Below, piece by piece: positions 46,433 to 54,376 of a DNA stretch of 64,000 nt; position 1 is the first letter of the stretch; every line of letters starts with the position of its first letter. The notes under the pieces are model-generated. The model had not been told where the DNA came from, did no database searches, and was given only the letters and a program-made list of their open reading frames with translations. Source of the stretch: Microvirga sp. 3-52. GTDB taxonomy: Bacteria > Pseudomonadota > Alphaproteobacteria > Rhizobiales > Beijerinckiaceae. Where the stretch lies: positions 14,989 to 78,988 of the forward strand of contig NZ_JAHAMK010000004.1 of the NCBI RefSeq assembly GCF_018383585.1, read 5' to 3'. The position numbers were made by a program, and so were the translations under genes.

Positions 46433-47116
46433 ATGCCAAAAGCCACCCCCACCCCCGGCTCGACGCTCGTCAGCCCCACCGATCACGCCCTGATCCTGAT
46501 CGACTTCCAGTCGCAGATGTCGTTTGCGACCAAGTCCATCGATGCGGTGAACCTACGCAACAATGCGGCCCTGATCTCCGAGGCGGCCGCCGGCTTCAAG
46601 GTGCCGACGATCCTCACCACGGTTGCGGAGAAGAGCTTCTCTGGCCCGATGTTCTCCGAGATCACCGATGCCTTCCCGGGCCAGAAGCTCTTGGACCGCA
46701 CCTCCATGAACACCTGGGAGGATGCCGCCGTCATTGAGGAGGTGAACCGGATCGGCAAGAACCGCCTGGTCTTCGCCGGCCTCTGGACCTCCGTCTGCAT
46801 CGTCGGCCCGACGCTCTCGGCCCTCGATCAGGGCTTCGAGGTCTACATCATCACCGATGCCTGCGGCGACGTCTCGACCGAAGCCCACGAGCGTGCGGTG
46901 GAGCGCATGGTCCAGGCCGGCGTCCGGCCGATGACCTCGCTGCAATACCTGCTGGAGCTGCAGCGCGATTGGGCCCGCACCGAGACCTACGACATGACCA
47001 CGGGCATCGCGAAGAAGTTCGGCGGTTCCTACGGCCTCGGCATCATCTACGCCAAGACCATGTTCGGCGCCAGCGAAGGCGCTCACGGATCCGCCCCGGC
47101 CGTCGCGGCCGAATAA
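46433..47116 (+). CDS. Isochorismatase-family cysteine hydrolase
   Basis: A 227-aa hydrolase of the YcaC/isochorismatase-like fold. The catalytic Asp is in LILIDFQSQM (D24) and the Cys in LWTSVCIVGP (C122). The family hydrolyses amides or related bonds; here no substrate is known. The C terminus (KKFGGSYGLGIIYAKTMFG) is typical of the YcaC-type subset. It follows the alpha/beta hydrolase by about 80 bp. Confidence 0.88.
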   Translation: MPKATPTPGSTLVSPTDHALILIDFQSQMSFATKSIDAVNLRNNAALISEAAAGFKVPTILTTVAEKSFSGPMFSEITDAFPGQKLLDRTSMNTWEDAAVIEEVNRIGKNRLVFAGLWTSVCIVGPTLSALDQGFEVYIITDACGDVSTEAHERAVERMVQAGVRPMTSLQYLLELQRDWARTETYDMTTGIAKKFGGSYGLGIIYAKTMFGASEGAHGSAPAVAAE

Positions 47117-47210
47117 GTCATCGAAGGCAGGTGTCCCGCCCCCTGCCGAAGGGGCGCCGCGTCGGCATCGATGCGTCGCCCTCCTCATGCATTCCACCAG
47201 GGAGGCGTTG

Positions 47211-47489
47211 TTGAAAGTCTACCTTCTGTCGCTCGGGGCCGGCCTACTGGTCGGCATCATCTACAGCCTGATCAACGTGCGCTCGCCGGCACCGCCGGTG
47301 GTCGCTCTGGTGGGTCTGCTCGGCATCCTCGTCGGTGAGCAGATCCCGCCTCTTGTCAGAAGCTTCTGGCAGAAGGAGCCGCCGACGCAGTCCTGGTTGT
47401 ACCAGGTGCGTCCACACGTCTTTGGCCACCTGCCGGAAGGGGTCAGATCATCGCAGCAGGCGCGCGACGCCCAAAGGAGGGCTTCATGA
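47211..47489 (+). CDS. XapX-domain membrane protein
   Basis: A 92-aa protein with two hydrophobic stretches (LLSLGAGLLVGIIYSLINV and APPVVALVGLLGILVGEQI) characteristic of the XapX domain. It is translated from a TTG at 47211 with a GGGAGG ribosome binding site 6 nt upstream; a longer in-frame start at 47187 is possible. Its stop overlaps the amidohydrolase start by 4 bp, so the two are coupled. Confidence 0.8.
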   Translation: MKVYLLSLGAGLLVGIIYSLINVRSPAPPVVALVGLLGILVGEQIPPLVRSFWQKEPPTQSWLYQVRPHVFGHLPEGVRSSQQARDAQRRAS

Positions 47490-49465
47490 CCACGCGCCGC
47501 ACGTTTCTCGGCGCCGCAGCGGGCTTTGTCCTTCACGGATCACACGCGTCCGCCGACGCTTCAGACCCAACCCAGCCCCCGATGGGAGCCACATCCATGC
47601 AAGCCGACCTGATCCTGTTCAACGGGAGGATCACGACCCTCGACCGCCAGCAGCCGGAAGCCTCGGCGCTGCTCATCCGGGACGGACGCTTCGCGGCCGT
47701 CGGCAACGAGCAGGAGGTGATGCCGCTCGCCGGACCGACCACGCAGCGGATCGATCTCAAGGGGCGGCGGGTCATCCCAGGCCTGATCGACAGCCACATG
47801 CACATCATCCGCGGTGGGCTGAACTACAACATGGAGCTGCGCTGGGACGGCGTGCGTTCCCTGGCCGACGCCATGCGGATGCTGAAGGAACAGGTCGACC
47901 GCACACCGGCGCCGCAATGGGTGCGCGTGGTGGGTGGCTTCACCGAGCATCAATTCGTCGAGAAGAGGGTCCCGACCCTTGACGAGATCAACGCAGTCTC
48001 GCCCGACACCCCCGTCTTCATCCTGCACCTGTATGACCAGGCCCTGCTCAACGGCGCTGCCCTGCGGGCCGTCGGCTACACCAAGGATACGCCGAACCCG
48101 CCCGGCGGCGAGATCCAGCGCGATGCGAACGGCAACCCCACGGGCCTGCTGATCGCCAGGCCCAATGCCACGATCCTCTATGCCACCCTGGCGAAGGGCC
48201 CGAAGCTCCCGCCCGAGTACCAGAAGAACTCGTCGCGCCACTTCATGCGCGAGGTGAACCGGCTCGGGGTGACCGGCGTGATCGACGCCGGCGGCGGCTT
48301 CCAGAATTATCCAGACGACTACCGGATCATCGAAGAGCTGCACCGGGAAGGCCAGCTCACGGTGCGCTTGGCCTACAACCTGTTCACCCAGAAGCCGAAG
48401 GAAGAGCTCAAGGACTTCGACAGCTGGTCCAAGCAGGTGAAGCCGGGCCAGGGCGACGATCTCTATCGCCACAACGGCGCGGGCGAGATGCTGGTGTACT
48501 CCGCGGCCGACTTCGAGGACTTCAAGGTCGAGCGGCCCGAGATGCCGCCCAACATGGAGGGCGACCTGGAGCCGGTCGTCCGCCTGCTGGTCGAGAACCG
48601 CTGGCCCTGGCGGCTGCACGCCACCTACAACGAGACCATCACCCGGGCGCTTGACGTGTTCGAGAAGGTGAACCGCGAGATACCCTTCGACGGCCTGCAC
48701 TGGTTCTTCGATCATGCGGAGACCATCGACGACCGCAACATCGACCGCATCGCGGCGCTTGGCGGCGGCATCGCCGTCCAGCACCGCATGGCGTTCCAGG
48801 GCGAGGACTTCGTCGAGCGCTACGGCAGCAAGGCAGCCGAGCGCACGCCGCCGATCAAGCGCATGCTGGACGCCGGCGTGCCGGTGGGCGCCGGCACGGA
48901 TGCCACCCGCGTCGCCTCTTACAATCCCTGGATCTCCCTGTCCTGGCTCGTGACCGGCAGGACCCTGGGAGGGCTGACGCTCTATCCAGCCGCCAATCGC
49001 CTGGATCGGGAGAGTGCCCTGCGGCTGTGGACCGAGGCCAACACCTGGTTCTCCAACGAGCCGGGCAAGAAGGGTCAGATCGTGGAAGGGCAACTGGCCG
49101 ATCTGGCGGTGCTGTCCGACGACTACTTCTCGGTGCCGGAGGACGCGATCCAGGACATCACGTCGGTCCTCACAATTCTCGGCGGCAAGCCCGTGCATGG
49201 CGACGCCGAGTTCAAGCATCTCGCGCCTTCGCTGCCCCCACCCATGCCCGACTGGTCGCCGGTCCGGAGCTATGGCGGCTACCAGCAGCGCGCCGGCAAT
49301 GACGAGGCACGCAAATACGCCTTCGCGGCGGCGGCAGCCTGCGCCTGCGCCAGTTCCTGCGGCGTGCATGGCCACGCGCATGCCAGCGCCTGGGGCGCCA
49401 ACACGCCCGCCTCCGATGCGCGCTCGTTTTGGGGCGTGCTCGGCTGCTCCTGCTGGGCATTCTGA
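47486..49465 (+). CDS. Tat-type exported amidohydrolase (YtcJ-like) with Cys/His-rich tail
   Basis: A 659-aa metal-dependent amidohydrolase of the YtcJ/Amidohydro_3 family. An N-terminal twin-arginine motif (TTRRTFLGAAAGF) suggests export. The metal-binding H-x-H is in GLIDSHMHIIRGG, with WFFDHAETI and VGAGTDATRVAS further on. The last 55 residues are unusual: a Cys/His-rich patch (ACACASSCGVHGHAHAS) then GCSCWAF at the very end. That tail may bind metal or redox groups; its function is unknown. An AGGAGG ribosome binding site precedes the ATG. Confidence 0.88.
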   Translation: MTTRRTFLGAAAGFVLHGSHASADASDPTQPPMGATSMQADLILFNGRITTLDRQQPEASALLIRDGRFAAVGNEQEVMPLAGPTTQRIDLKGRRVIPGLIDSHMHIIRGGLNYNMELRWDGVRSLADAMRMLKEQVDRTPAPQWVRVVGGFTEHQFVEKRVPTLDEINAVSPDTPVFILHLYDQALLNGAALRAVGYTKDTPNPPGGEIQRDANGNPTGLLIARPNATILYATLAKGPKLPPEYQKNSSRHFMREVNRLGVTGVIDAGGGFQNYPDDYRIIEELHREGQLTVRLAYNLFTQKPKEELKDFDSWSKQVKPGQGDDLYRHNGAGEMLVYSAADFEDFKVERPEMPPNMEGDLEPVVRLLVENRWPWRLHATYNETITRALDVFEKVNREIPFDGLHWFFDHAETIDDRNIDRIAALGGGIAVQHRMAFQGEDFVERYGSKAAERTPPIKRMLDAGVPVGAGTDATRVASYNPWISLSWLVTGRTLGGLTLYPAANRLDRESALRLWTEANTWFSNEPGKKGQIVEGQLADLAVLSDDYFSVPEDAIQDITSVLTILGGKPVHGDAEFKHLAPSLPPPMPDWSPVRSYGGYQQRAGNDEARKYAFAAAAACACASSCGVHGHAHASAWGANTPASDARSFWGVLGCSCWAF

Positions 49466-49476
49466 GGGAAGGCGCC

Positions 49477-49902
49477 ATGACTGACATCGCAGTTCCCCGC
49501 CCGATTGACCGCATGCTGGCCCTGCCCGGGCTCGACATCGTGGCCCGCCTGGCGCTCGCATCGCCCTTCCTGATCAGCGGCGTCGTGAAGCTCGTCGATT
49601 TCGGCGGAGCCACCGCCGAGGTCACAGGCCTTGGCCTTGAGCCCGCAGGATTGATCGCCGCCGCAGTCATCCTGACGCAACTTGGCGGGTCTGCGCTCTT
49701 CCTGACCCGCCGCACCTGCTGGCTCGGTGCCGGCATCCTGGCCGTGTTCACCGTCATGGCCACATTACTCGCGCATCCGTTCTGGATGTTCGAGGGTCCG
49801 GATCGGGGCCGCCAGACCGCGACCTTCTTCGAGCATGCCGCCATTGTAGGCGGGCTCGCCGTTGCGGCCGTGTTCGTCAATTCCCGGAGAGGACAGCTAT
49901 GA
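49477..49902 (+). CDS. DoxX-family membrane protein
   Basis: A 141-aa membrane protein with about four helices (LDIVARLALASPFLISGVVK, LIAAAVILTQLGGSALFLT, GAGILAVFTVMATLLAHPFW and AAIVGGLAVAAVFV). The RLALASPFLISGV and AHPFWMFEG motifs are typical DoxX. The start ATG 49477 lies 11 bp after the amidohydrolase stop. It overlaps the MFS gene by 4 bp (ATGA). Confidence 0.85.
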   Translation: MTDIAVPRPIDRMLALPGLDIVARLALASPFLISGVVKLVDFGGATAEVTGLGLEPAGLIAAAVILTQLGGSALFLTRRTCWLGAGILAVFTVMATLLAHPFWMFEGPDRGRQTATFFEHAAIVGGLAVAAVFVNSRRGQL

Positions 49903-51533
49903 CCGGAGCTCAAGGAACGATCACCGAAGGGGCAGCGCCTCCCCCTCCACCGGGCACCTTCGCGCCGCTGCGGCACAGTCTCTTCGCGGTGATCTGGACC
50001 GCGACGGTGCTGGGCAACGTCGGCACCTTCATGCGCGATGTGTCCTCCTCCTGGCTCGTGACGGAAATCTCCGCCTCGCCGGCCGCGGTCGCCATGATCC
50101 AGGCGGCAGGCACTCTCCCGGTCTTCCTCCTGGCCATTCCCGCAGGCGTCCTGTCCGACATCCTCGACCGGCGCCGCTTCCTGATCGCCATCCAGATCAT
50201 GCTCGGCATCGTGAGTTCGACGCTCGCGTTCCTGTCCTGGACGGGATCGGTCACGGTCGAGAGCCTTGTCCTTCTCACCTTCCTAGGCGGCGTCGGCGCG
50301 GCGCTCGCAACGCCGGCCTGGCAGGCGATCACGCCTGAGCTCGTGCCGCGATCCGACCTCAAGGGCGCCGTGGCCCTGAATTCCTTGGGCATCAACATCG
50401 CCCGCTCCATCGGTCCGGCCTTAGGTGGTTTCCTGCTGGCAGGCCTCGGAGCCGCGGCGGTCTATGGTCTCGACGTGATGACCTATGTCCTCGTTAGCGG
50501 AGCCCTGCTCTGGTGGCGGCGTGAGGCTGACGCGGACGACGGACTGCGCGAGCACTTTGGCGGGGCACTGCGGGCAGGTCTGCGCTATGCCCGGGCTAGT
50601 CATGACCTGCATCGCATCCTGTGGCGCGCGGTGCTGTTCTTCGCCTTCGCCAGTGCGGTCTGGGCGCTTCTGCCCATCGTGGCCCGCCAGGAGATCGGCG
50701 GTGGCCCGGGCTTCTATGGCTTGATGCTCGGCAGCGTTGGGGCTGGTGCCATCCTGGGAGCGGTCCTGCTGCCGCGGGTTCGCGCCCGGCTGGGACAGGA
50801 CCGGCTCGTGCTCGCCATGTCGCTCGTGACCGCAGTCGCGACCGTCCTCCTGGCCCTGACGAACTCCGAGGTCGTGGCGATCATCGCGACCTTCGTGCTC
50901 GGCATCGCCTGGATCGCTATGCTGACTACGCTCAACAGCACCATGCAGGCCATCCTGCCGAACTGGATCCGGGGCCGTGGCCTGGCGATCTATCTCACGG
51001 CGTTCAACGGCGCCATGGCGGCGGGCTCCCTGGGCTGGGGCTTCCTCGCCCAGGAGATCACAACCGACACGACCCTGATCGTGGCGGGCATCGGCCTCAC
51101 CATCGCGGCGCTGCTGGCGCACAGAGCTCCCCTGCCGAGCGGAGAAGGCGATCTCACCCCCTCGCTGCACTGGCCCGAGCCTGCGATGGCCGAGCCCGTC
51201 GCGCACGACCGGGGCCCCGTGATGATCATGGTCACCTACCGTGTCCAGCAGGCGGATCGCCCCGCCTTCCTGATAGCCCTTAAGCGTCTCTCCGAAGGTC
51301 GCCGCCGCGACGGCGCCTACGCCTGGGGCGTGTCGGAGGATGCGGCCGATCCCGAGCACATCATCGAGTGGTTCTTCGTTGAGTCCTGGGCCGAGCATCT
51401 GCGGCAGCACAAGCGGGTCTCCAAAGCCGACGCCGATGGCCAAGCCGAGACACGCCGCTTCCATCAAGGGACCGAACCGCCTCTCGTGCAACACTTCCTT
51501 GCGGTCGGCAGATCCGGCCGGGACCCGCACTGA
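49899..51533 (+). CDS. MFS transporter with C-terminal dimeric-barrel-like extension
   Basis: A 544-aa MFS_3-type (EntS-like) exporter. About twelve TM helices span 25-420, with the family loop [11 protein letters not shown] between helices 2 and 3. A C-terminal extension of about 100 residues ([20 protein letters not shown] ... [11 protein letters not shown]) resembles a dimeric alpha/beta-barrel or antibiotic-biosynthesis-monooxygenase-like domain. This fusion is also seen in other MFS_3 proteins. It probably exports a small organic compound; the substrate is unknown. It is coupled to doxX by an ATGA overlap. Confidence 0.88.
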   Translation: MTGAQGTITEGAAPPPPPGTFAPLRHSLFAVIWTATVLGNVGTFMRDVSSSWLVTEISASPAAVAMIQAAGTLPVFLLAIPAGVLSDILDRRRFLIAIQIMLGIVSSTLAFLSWTGSVTVESLVLLTFLGGVGAALATPAWQAITPELVPRSDLKGAVALNSLGINIARSIGPALGGFLLAGLGAAAVYGLDVMTYVLVSGALLWWRREADADDGLREHFGGALRAGLRYARASHDLHRILWRAVLFFAFASAVWALLPIVARQEIGGGPGFYGLMLGSVGAGAILGAVLLPRVRARLGQDRLVLAMSLVTAVATVLLALTNSEVVAIIATFVLGIAWIAMLTTLNSTMQAILPNWIRGRGLAIYLTAFNGAMAAGSLGWGFLAQEITTDTTLIVAGIGLTIAALLAHRAPLPSGEGDLTPSLHWPEPAMAEPVAHDRGPVMIMVTYRVQQADRPAFLIALKRLSEGRRRDGAYAWGVSEDAADPEHIIEWFFVESWAEHLRQHKRVSKADADGQAETRRFHQGTEPPLVQHFLAVGRSGRDPH

Positions 51534-51655
51534 GATTGCGGCGAGGAGCGATTGCGCTGCGCGATCAGCCGCACATCGCCCTTCCCGTCACCCGCTGCGA
51601 CGCCTTCCTGAGCGCCGCGGCGGCAACACCCACCCAAGCACAAGAAAGACGTTCA

Positions 51656-52477
51656 ATGGGCACGATCACGACGAAGGACGGAACCAAGATTTTCTACAAG
51701 GACTGGGGCTCGGGGCAGCCGATCCTGTTCTCGCACGGATGGCCGCTGTCGGCCGATGCCTGGGACGGCCAGATGCTGTTCTTCGGCCAGCAGGGCTACC
51801 GCGTTATCGCGCATGACCGCCGCAGCCACGGCCGCTCCGACCAGACCTGGGACGGCAACCACATGGATCAGTACGCGGACGACCTGGCCGAACTGATCGA
51901 GACGCTCGATCTGCGCGACATCGTGATGATCGGCCATTCGACCGGCGGTGGCGAGGTGGTTCACTACATCGGCCGCCACGGCTCCGCGCGTGTCGCGAAG
52001 GTGGTGCTCGTCGGTGCGGTGCCGCCGCTCATGCTGAAGACCGAGTCCAATCCGGAGGGCACGCCCATGGAGGTCTTCGACGGCATCCGCCAGAACACGG
52101 CGGGCGACCGCTCGCAGTTCTTCAAGGATCTCACCATCCCGTTCTACGGCTTCGACCGCGATGGCGCGAAGGTCAACGACGGCCTGCGTGAGTCCTTCTG
52201 GCTCCAGGGCATGATGGGCGGCATCAAGGGCGAGTACGATTGCGTCCGGGAGTTCTCGGAGGTTGACTATACCGAGGACCTGGAGAAGATCGACAAGCCG
52301 ACACTCATCATCCACGGTGACGACGATCAGATCGTGCCGATCAAAGCCTCGGCGGAAAAGGCCGCGAAGATTGTCGAGGGCGCCCAGCTCAAGGTCTACC
52401 CGGGCGGATCGCATGGCTTGGCGCAGATCGAGGCGGACAAGTTCAACGCCGACGTCCTGGCCTTCATCAAGGCTTAA
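51656..52477 (+). CDS. Alpha/beta hydrolase, paralogue of the first
   Basis: A 273-aa protein closely similar to the hydrolase at 45524-46348: [24 protein letters not shown] (nucleophile S95), HGDDDQIVP and GGSHGL. The ATG at 51656 gives the family start; a 40-codon upstream extension is unlike a hydrolase. Two paralogues bracketing the amidohydrolase-exporter genes suggest duplication within this cluster. Confidence 0.9.
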   Translation: MGTITTKDGTKIFYKDWGSGQPILFSHGWPLSADAWDGQMLFFGQQGYRVIAHDRRSHGRSDQTWDGNHMDQYADDLAELIETLDLRDIVMIGHSTGGGEVVHYIGRHGSARVAKVVLVGAVPPLMLKTESNPEGTPMEVFDGIRQNTAGDRSQFFKDLTIPFYGFDRDGAKVNDGLRESFWLQGMMGGIKGEYDCVREFSEVDYTEDLEKIDKPTLIIHGDDDQIVPIKASAEKAAKIVEGAQLKVYPGGSHGLAQIEADKFNADVLAFIKA

Positions 52478-52601
52478 GGCAGGGCTGACCCAACTTGGGG
52501 AACATCCCGCCAGCACGCGGAACAGGTCGGAATTGCAGCGGCCGAGGGGCATACTACGCCTATCGTACAGTCGACCGACAGCAAGCTAGGGAGCGCAATG
52601 G

Positions 52602-53057
52602 ATGAGTGATAGCAAAACTACGGCACCGGTTAATGCGGCAAATCACGGAGTGGCTTGGGAGAAAGCCTACGGATATGCGCAGGCGATCAAGGTCAAGGAT
52701 ACGATCTACGTCTCTGGGCAATTGAGCCACGACGCTGCGGGCAACCTTGTGGCTCCGGCCGATCTCGATGAAGCCGGAAAGCCGCAATCATTCGACAACA
52801 TGGAAGCGCAGATCCGCCAGACTTACGAAAATGCGCGGATCCTGCTGGCGCAGTTCGGAGCCTCATTCGATGACGTCGTCGAGGAGACACTGTACGTGCT
52901 GGACGTCGACGCTGCGTTCAGTGCGGCTTCCAAGGTTCGCAAGCAGGTTTATGGTGCAGAGATACCCCAGCTCGCGAGCAACCTTATTGGTGTGTCACGG
53001 CTCGCCTTCCCGCAACAGCTCGTTGAGATCACGTTCCGCGCTGTAGTGGATCGATAG
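52602..53057 (+). CDS. RidA-family (YjgF/YER057c) protein
   Basis: A 151-aa RidA-type deaminase-like protein. YAQAIKVKDTIYVSGQLSHD, AQIRQTYENARILLAQFGAS and ATLIGVSRLAFPQQLVEI-like text (here NLIGVSRLAFPQQLVEI) match the family, which hydrolyses reactive enamine/imine intermediates or acts as a chaperone. The Arg usual near the C terminus of RidA is replaced in this subset. It is the last gene of the plus-strand run. Confidence 0.88.
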   Translation: MSDSKTTAPVNAANHGVAWEKAYGYAQAIKVKDTIYVSGQLSHDAAGNLVAPADLDEAGKPQSFDNMEAQIRQTYENARILLAQFGASFDDVVEETLYVLDVDAAFSAASKVRKQVYGAEIPQLASNLIGVSRLAFPQQLVEITFRAVVDR

Positions 53058-53148
53058 AGCGCTTTGGCGGAAACGTTGGGAAGGCCGCTCGGCCCACGCC
53101 GGGCAGCTTTCTCTGTGGCGATGGTCCTTTGTTCCTTGAGACCTCTGG

Positions 53149-53340
53149 GCTCTTCCGCCGCGTTGGGTCAAGAACCGAGCTTCTCTGCGCATTGAAAACG
53201 TCCAGTTTGTTGAGGATTGCTGTGTTCCGTTCGCGAGGATCATCGGCCTCAACACCCTCGTCTCGATGCTGATCTTCGGCCTGTTCTACCTCTACTGGCA
53301 CAGCGACTTCACCCTCGATGACCTTTCGCTCCTGCCATGA
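53149..53340 (+). pseudogene. Membrane-protein C-terminal fragment
   Basis: This open frame ends in FARIIGLNTLVSMLIFGLFY then LYWHSDFTLDDLSLLP, a clear TM segment plus short tail, but has no start or N-terminal domain. It looks like the remnant C terminus of a gene truncated by the nearby att region. The family is not identified. Confidence 0.45.
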
Positions 53341-53670
53341 GGACGCACATCCAAACCATTGCGTCCCCTGTTGCGGTAGGATGCGAACGACCGGAACGGG
53401 TCAAGGAGCGAGGTACAGCGAGGATTCCTGGGGGTCCGCTGACCACCCCATCCAGGGCATGAGGGCATTCGACCTGGTTGGCGTAATGCGGCTCACCGCT
53501 GGGGCTGCCAGTGCCCGGGGCGGGGGATGAGACCTTCGGCCTACCACCGAAAGGATTGGATCCGATACCTGATCGCGGTTGTGCTGGGCCCCACCGCGGT
53601 GGCACACTGGCGGGGCATCGGCAGCCACAAAGTCATTGAAATTCAACGGGTTTGGGCGGCGGGACCGGAG
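53341..53670. other. Noncoding stretch left of the right att copy
   Basis: About 330 bp between the membrane-protein fragment and the att copy. I see no gene; the short frames here lack support. Confidence 0.35.
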
Positions 53671-53689
53671 TCTCCCCCTCTCCGCCATT
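53671..53689 (+). repeat. Right att copy, identical to the tRNA-Ser end over 19 bp
   Basis: TCTCCCCCTCTCCGCCATT is identical to 18053-18071 (T-arm and acceptor end of tRNA-Ser through CCA plus one base). No other part of the tRNA is present here. It marks the right boundary of segment 2. Confidence 0.75.
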
Positions 53690-54004
53690 TAACTCAATCA
53701 TCGAAGATCGAGGCGATCAAGCAAGCTCTTCAGCGCGTGGGGCGCGTCATCATTGCCACCGACCGAACTGGGAGGGCTCGATGATTGCTTGGGCGATGCT
53801 TGAGCACCTTGGCTATCGAGGTCAGGTAGATCGCCTCAAACCGAGTGCTCTTGATGAAGTCTCGATTCGACGTGCCTTCGCGGCGATGACCAGGGAGGTA
53901 GAATCCGGCGAGCGGGACTATGCAGGCTACCTCGAGCCCCTGTGCCGCCAATATGAGGATTACCACCTGGGGCTCAACGGCACACGCGCCATCTCTTTAA
54001 GGCT
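53690..54004 (+). pseudogene. Type IA DNA topoisomerase fragment
   Basis: Text from the Toprim region (SKIEAIKQALQRVGRVIIATD) continues after a frameshift near 53765 as EGSMIAWAMLEHLGYRGQVD and ends near HLGLNGTRAISLR, just as the IS110 fragment begins. In topoisomerase III/TopB-like proteins the same stretch reads IATDxDREGExIAWxxLEHL. The gene is a fragment with a disrupted DREGE motif and no catalytic Tyr region, so it is non-functional. Confidence 0.7.
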
Positions 54005-54121
54005 CCGCACCTGCCCTCGTCGGATCTGACGCCGGATGAGCACCTCGCCGGTAGGACTGATGCCATGCACCTGGAAGACGGACTTAGCGTTGTCCAGACC
54101 AATGGTGGTGACCGTGCTGAG
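54005..54121 (-). pseudogene. IS110-family transposase N-terminal fragment
   Basis: On the minus strand the frame reads LSTVTTIGLDNAKSVFQVHG then GEVLIRRQIRRGQV, the DEDD-transposase N terminus of IS110 elements. It has lost its start (CTC in place of ATG) and ends near the topoisomerase fragment. It is a relic. Confidence 0.75.
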
Positions 54122-54376
54122 GGGCTGCTACTGTGCCGCTGGGTGGGAGCCGTCCACAGCATCAGAAGGCGACATTCCACCTGGCTCTCTGTCGGCGCGG
54201 TCCAGCCCCTTGGCTTCGATCCTCGAGCTGCATGAGCAACCGAAGCGAGACTGCTTCGATGCCAAGCTGACATCGCTCGCGATTTGTGGGACAGTTCGTC
54301 CGCGTCGGATCTCTTGCCGATGAGCCTGCCGGGACCGTTCGGCTGACTGATCAGCAAGAGCCGCGATCGATCCGCC

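Larger units (their letters stand above)
38248..53689. mobile_element. Segment 2 at tRNA-Ser: decayed integrase plus detoxification cluster
   Basis: About 15.4 kb lies between the middle att copy (38248-38262) and a 19-bp identical copy of the tRNA-Ser end at 53671-53689. The left end carries a frameshifted, truncated integrase about 100 bp from the att, in the orientation of an integrase reading inward. The cargo is high-GC, unlike element 1. No other mobility gene is present. The simplest reading is an older element inserted in the same tRNA, immobilised by integrase decay, with element 1 inserted later between it and the tRNA. Confidence 0.65.
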
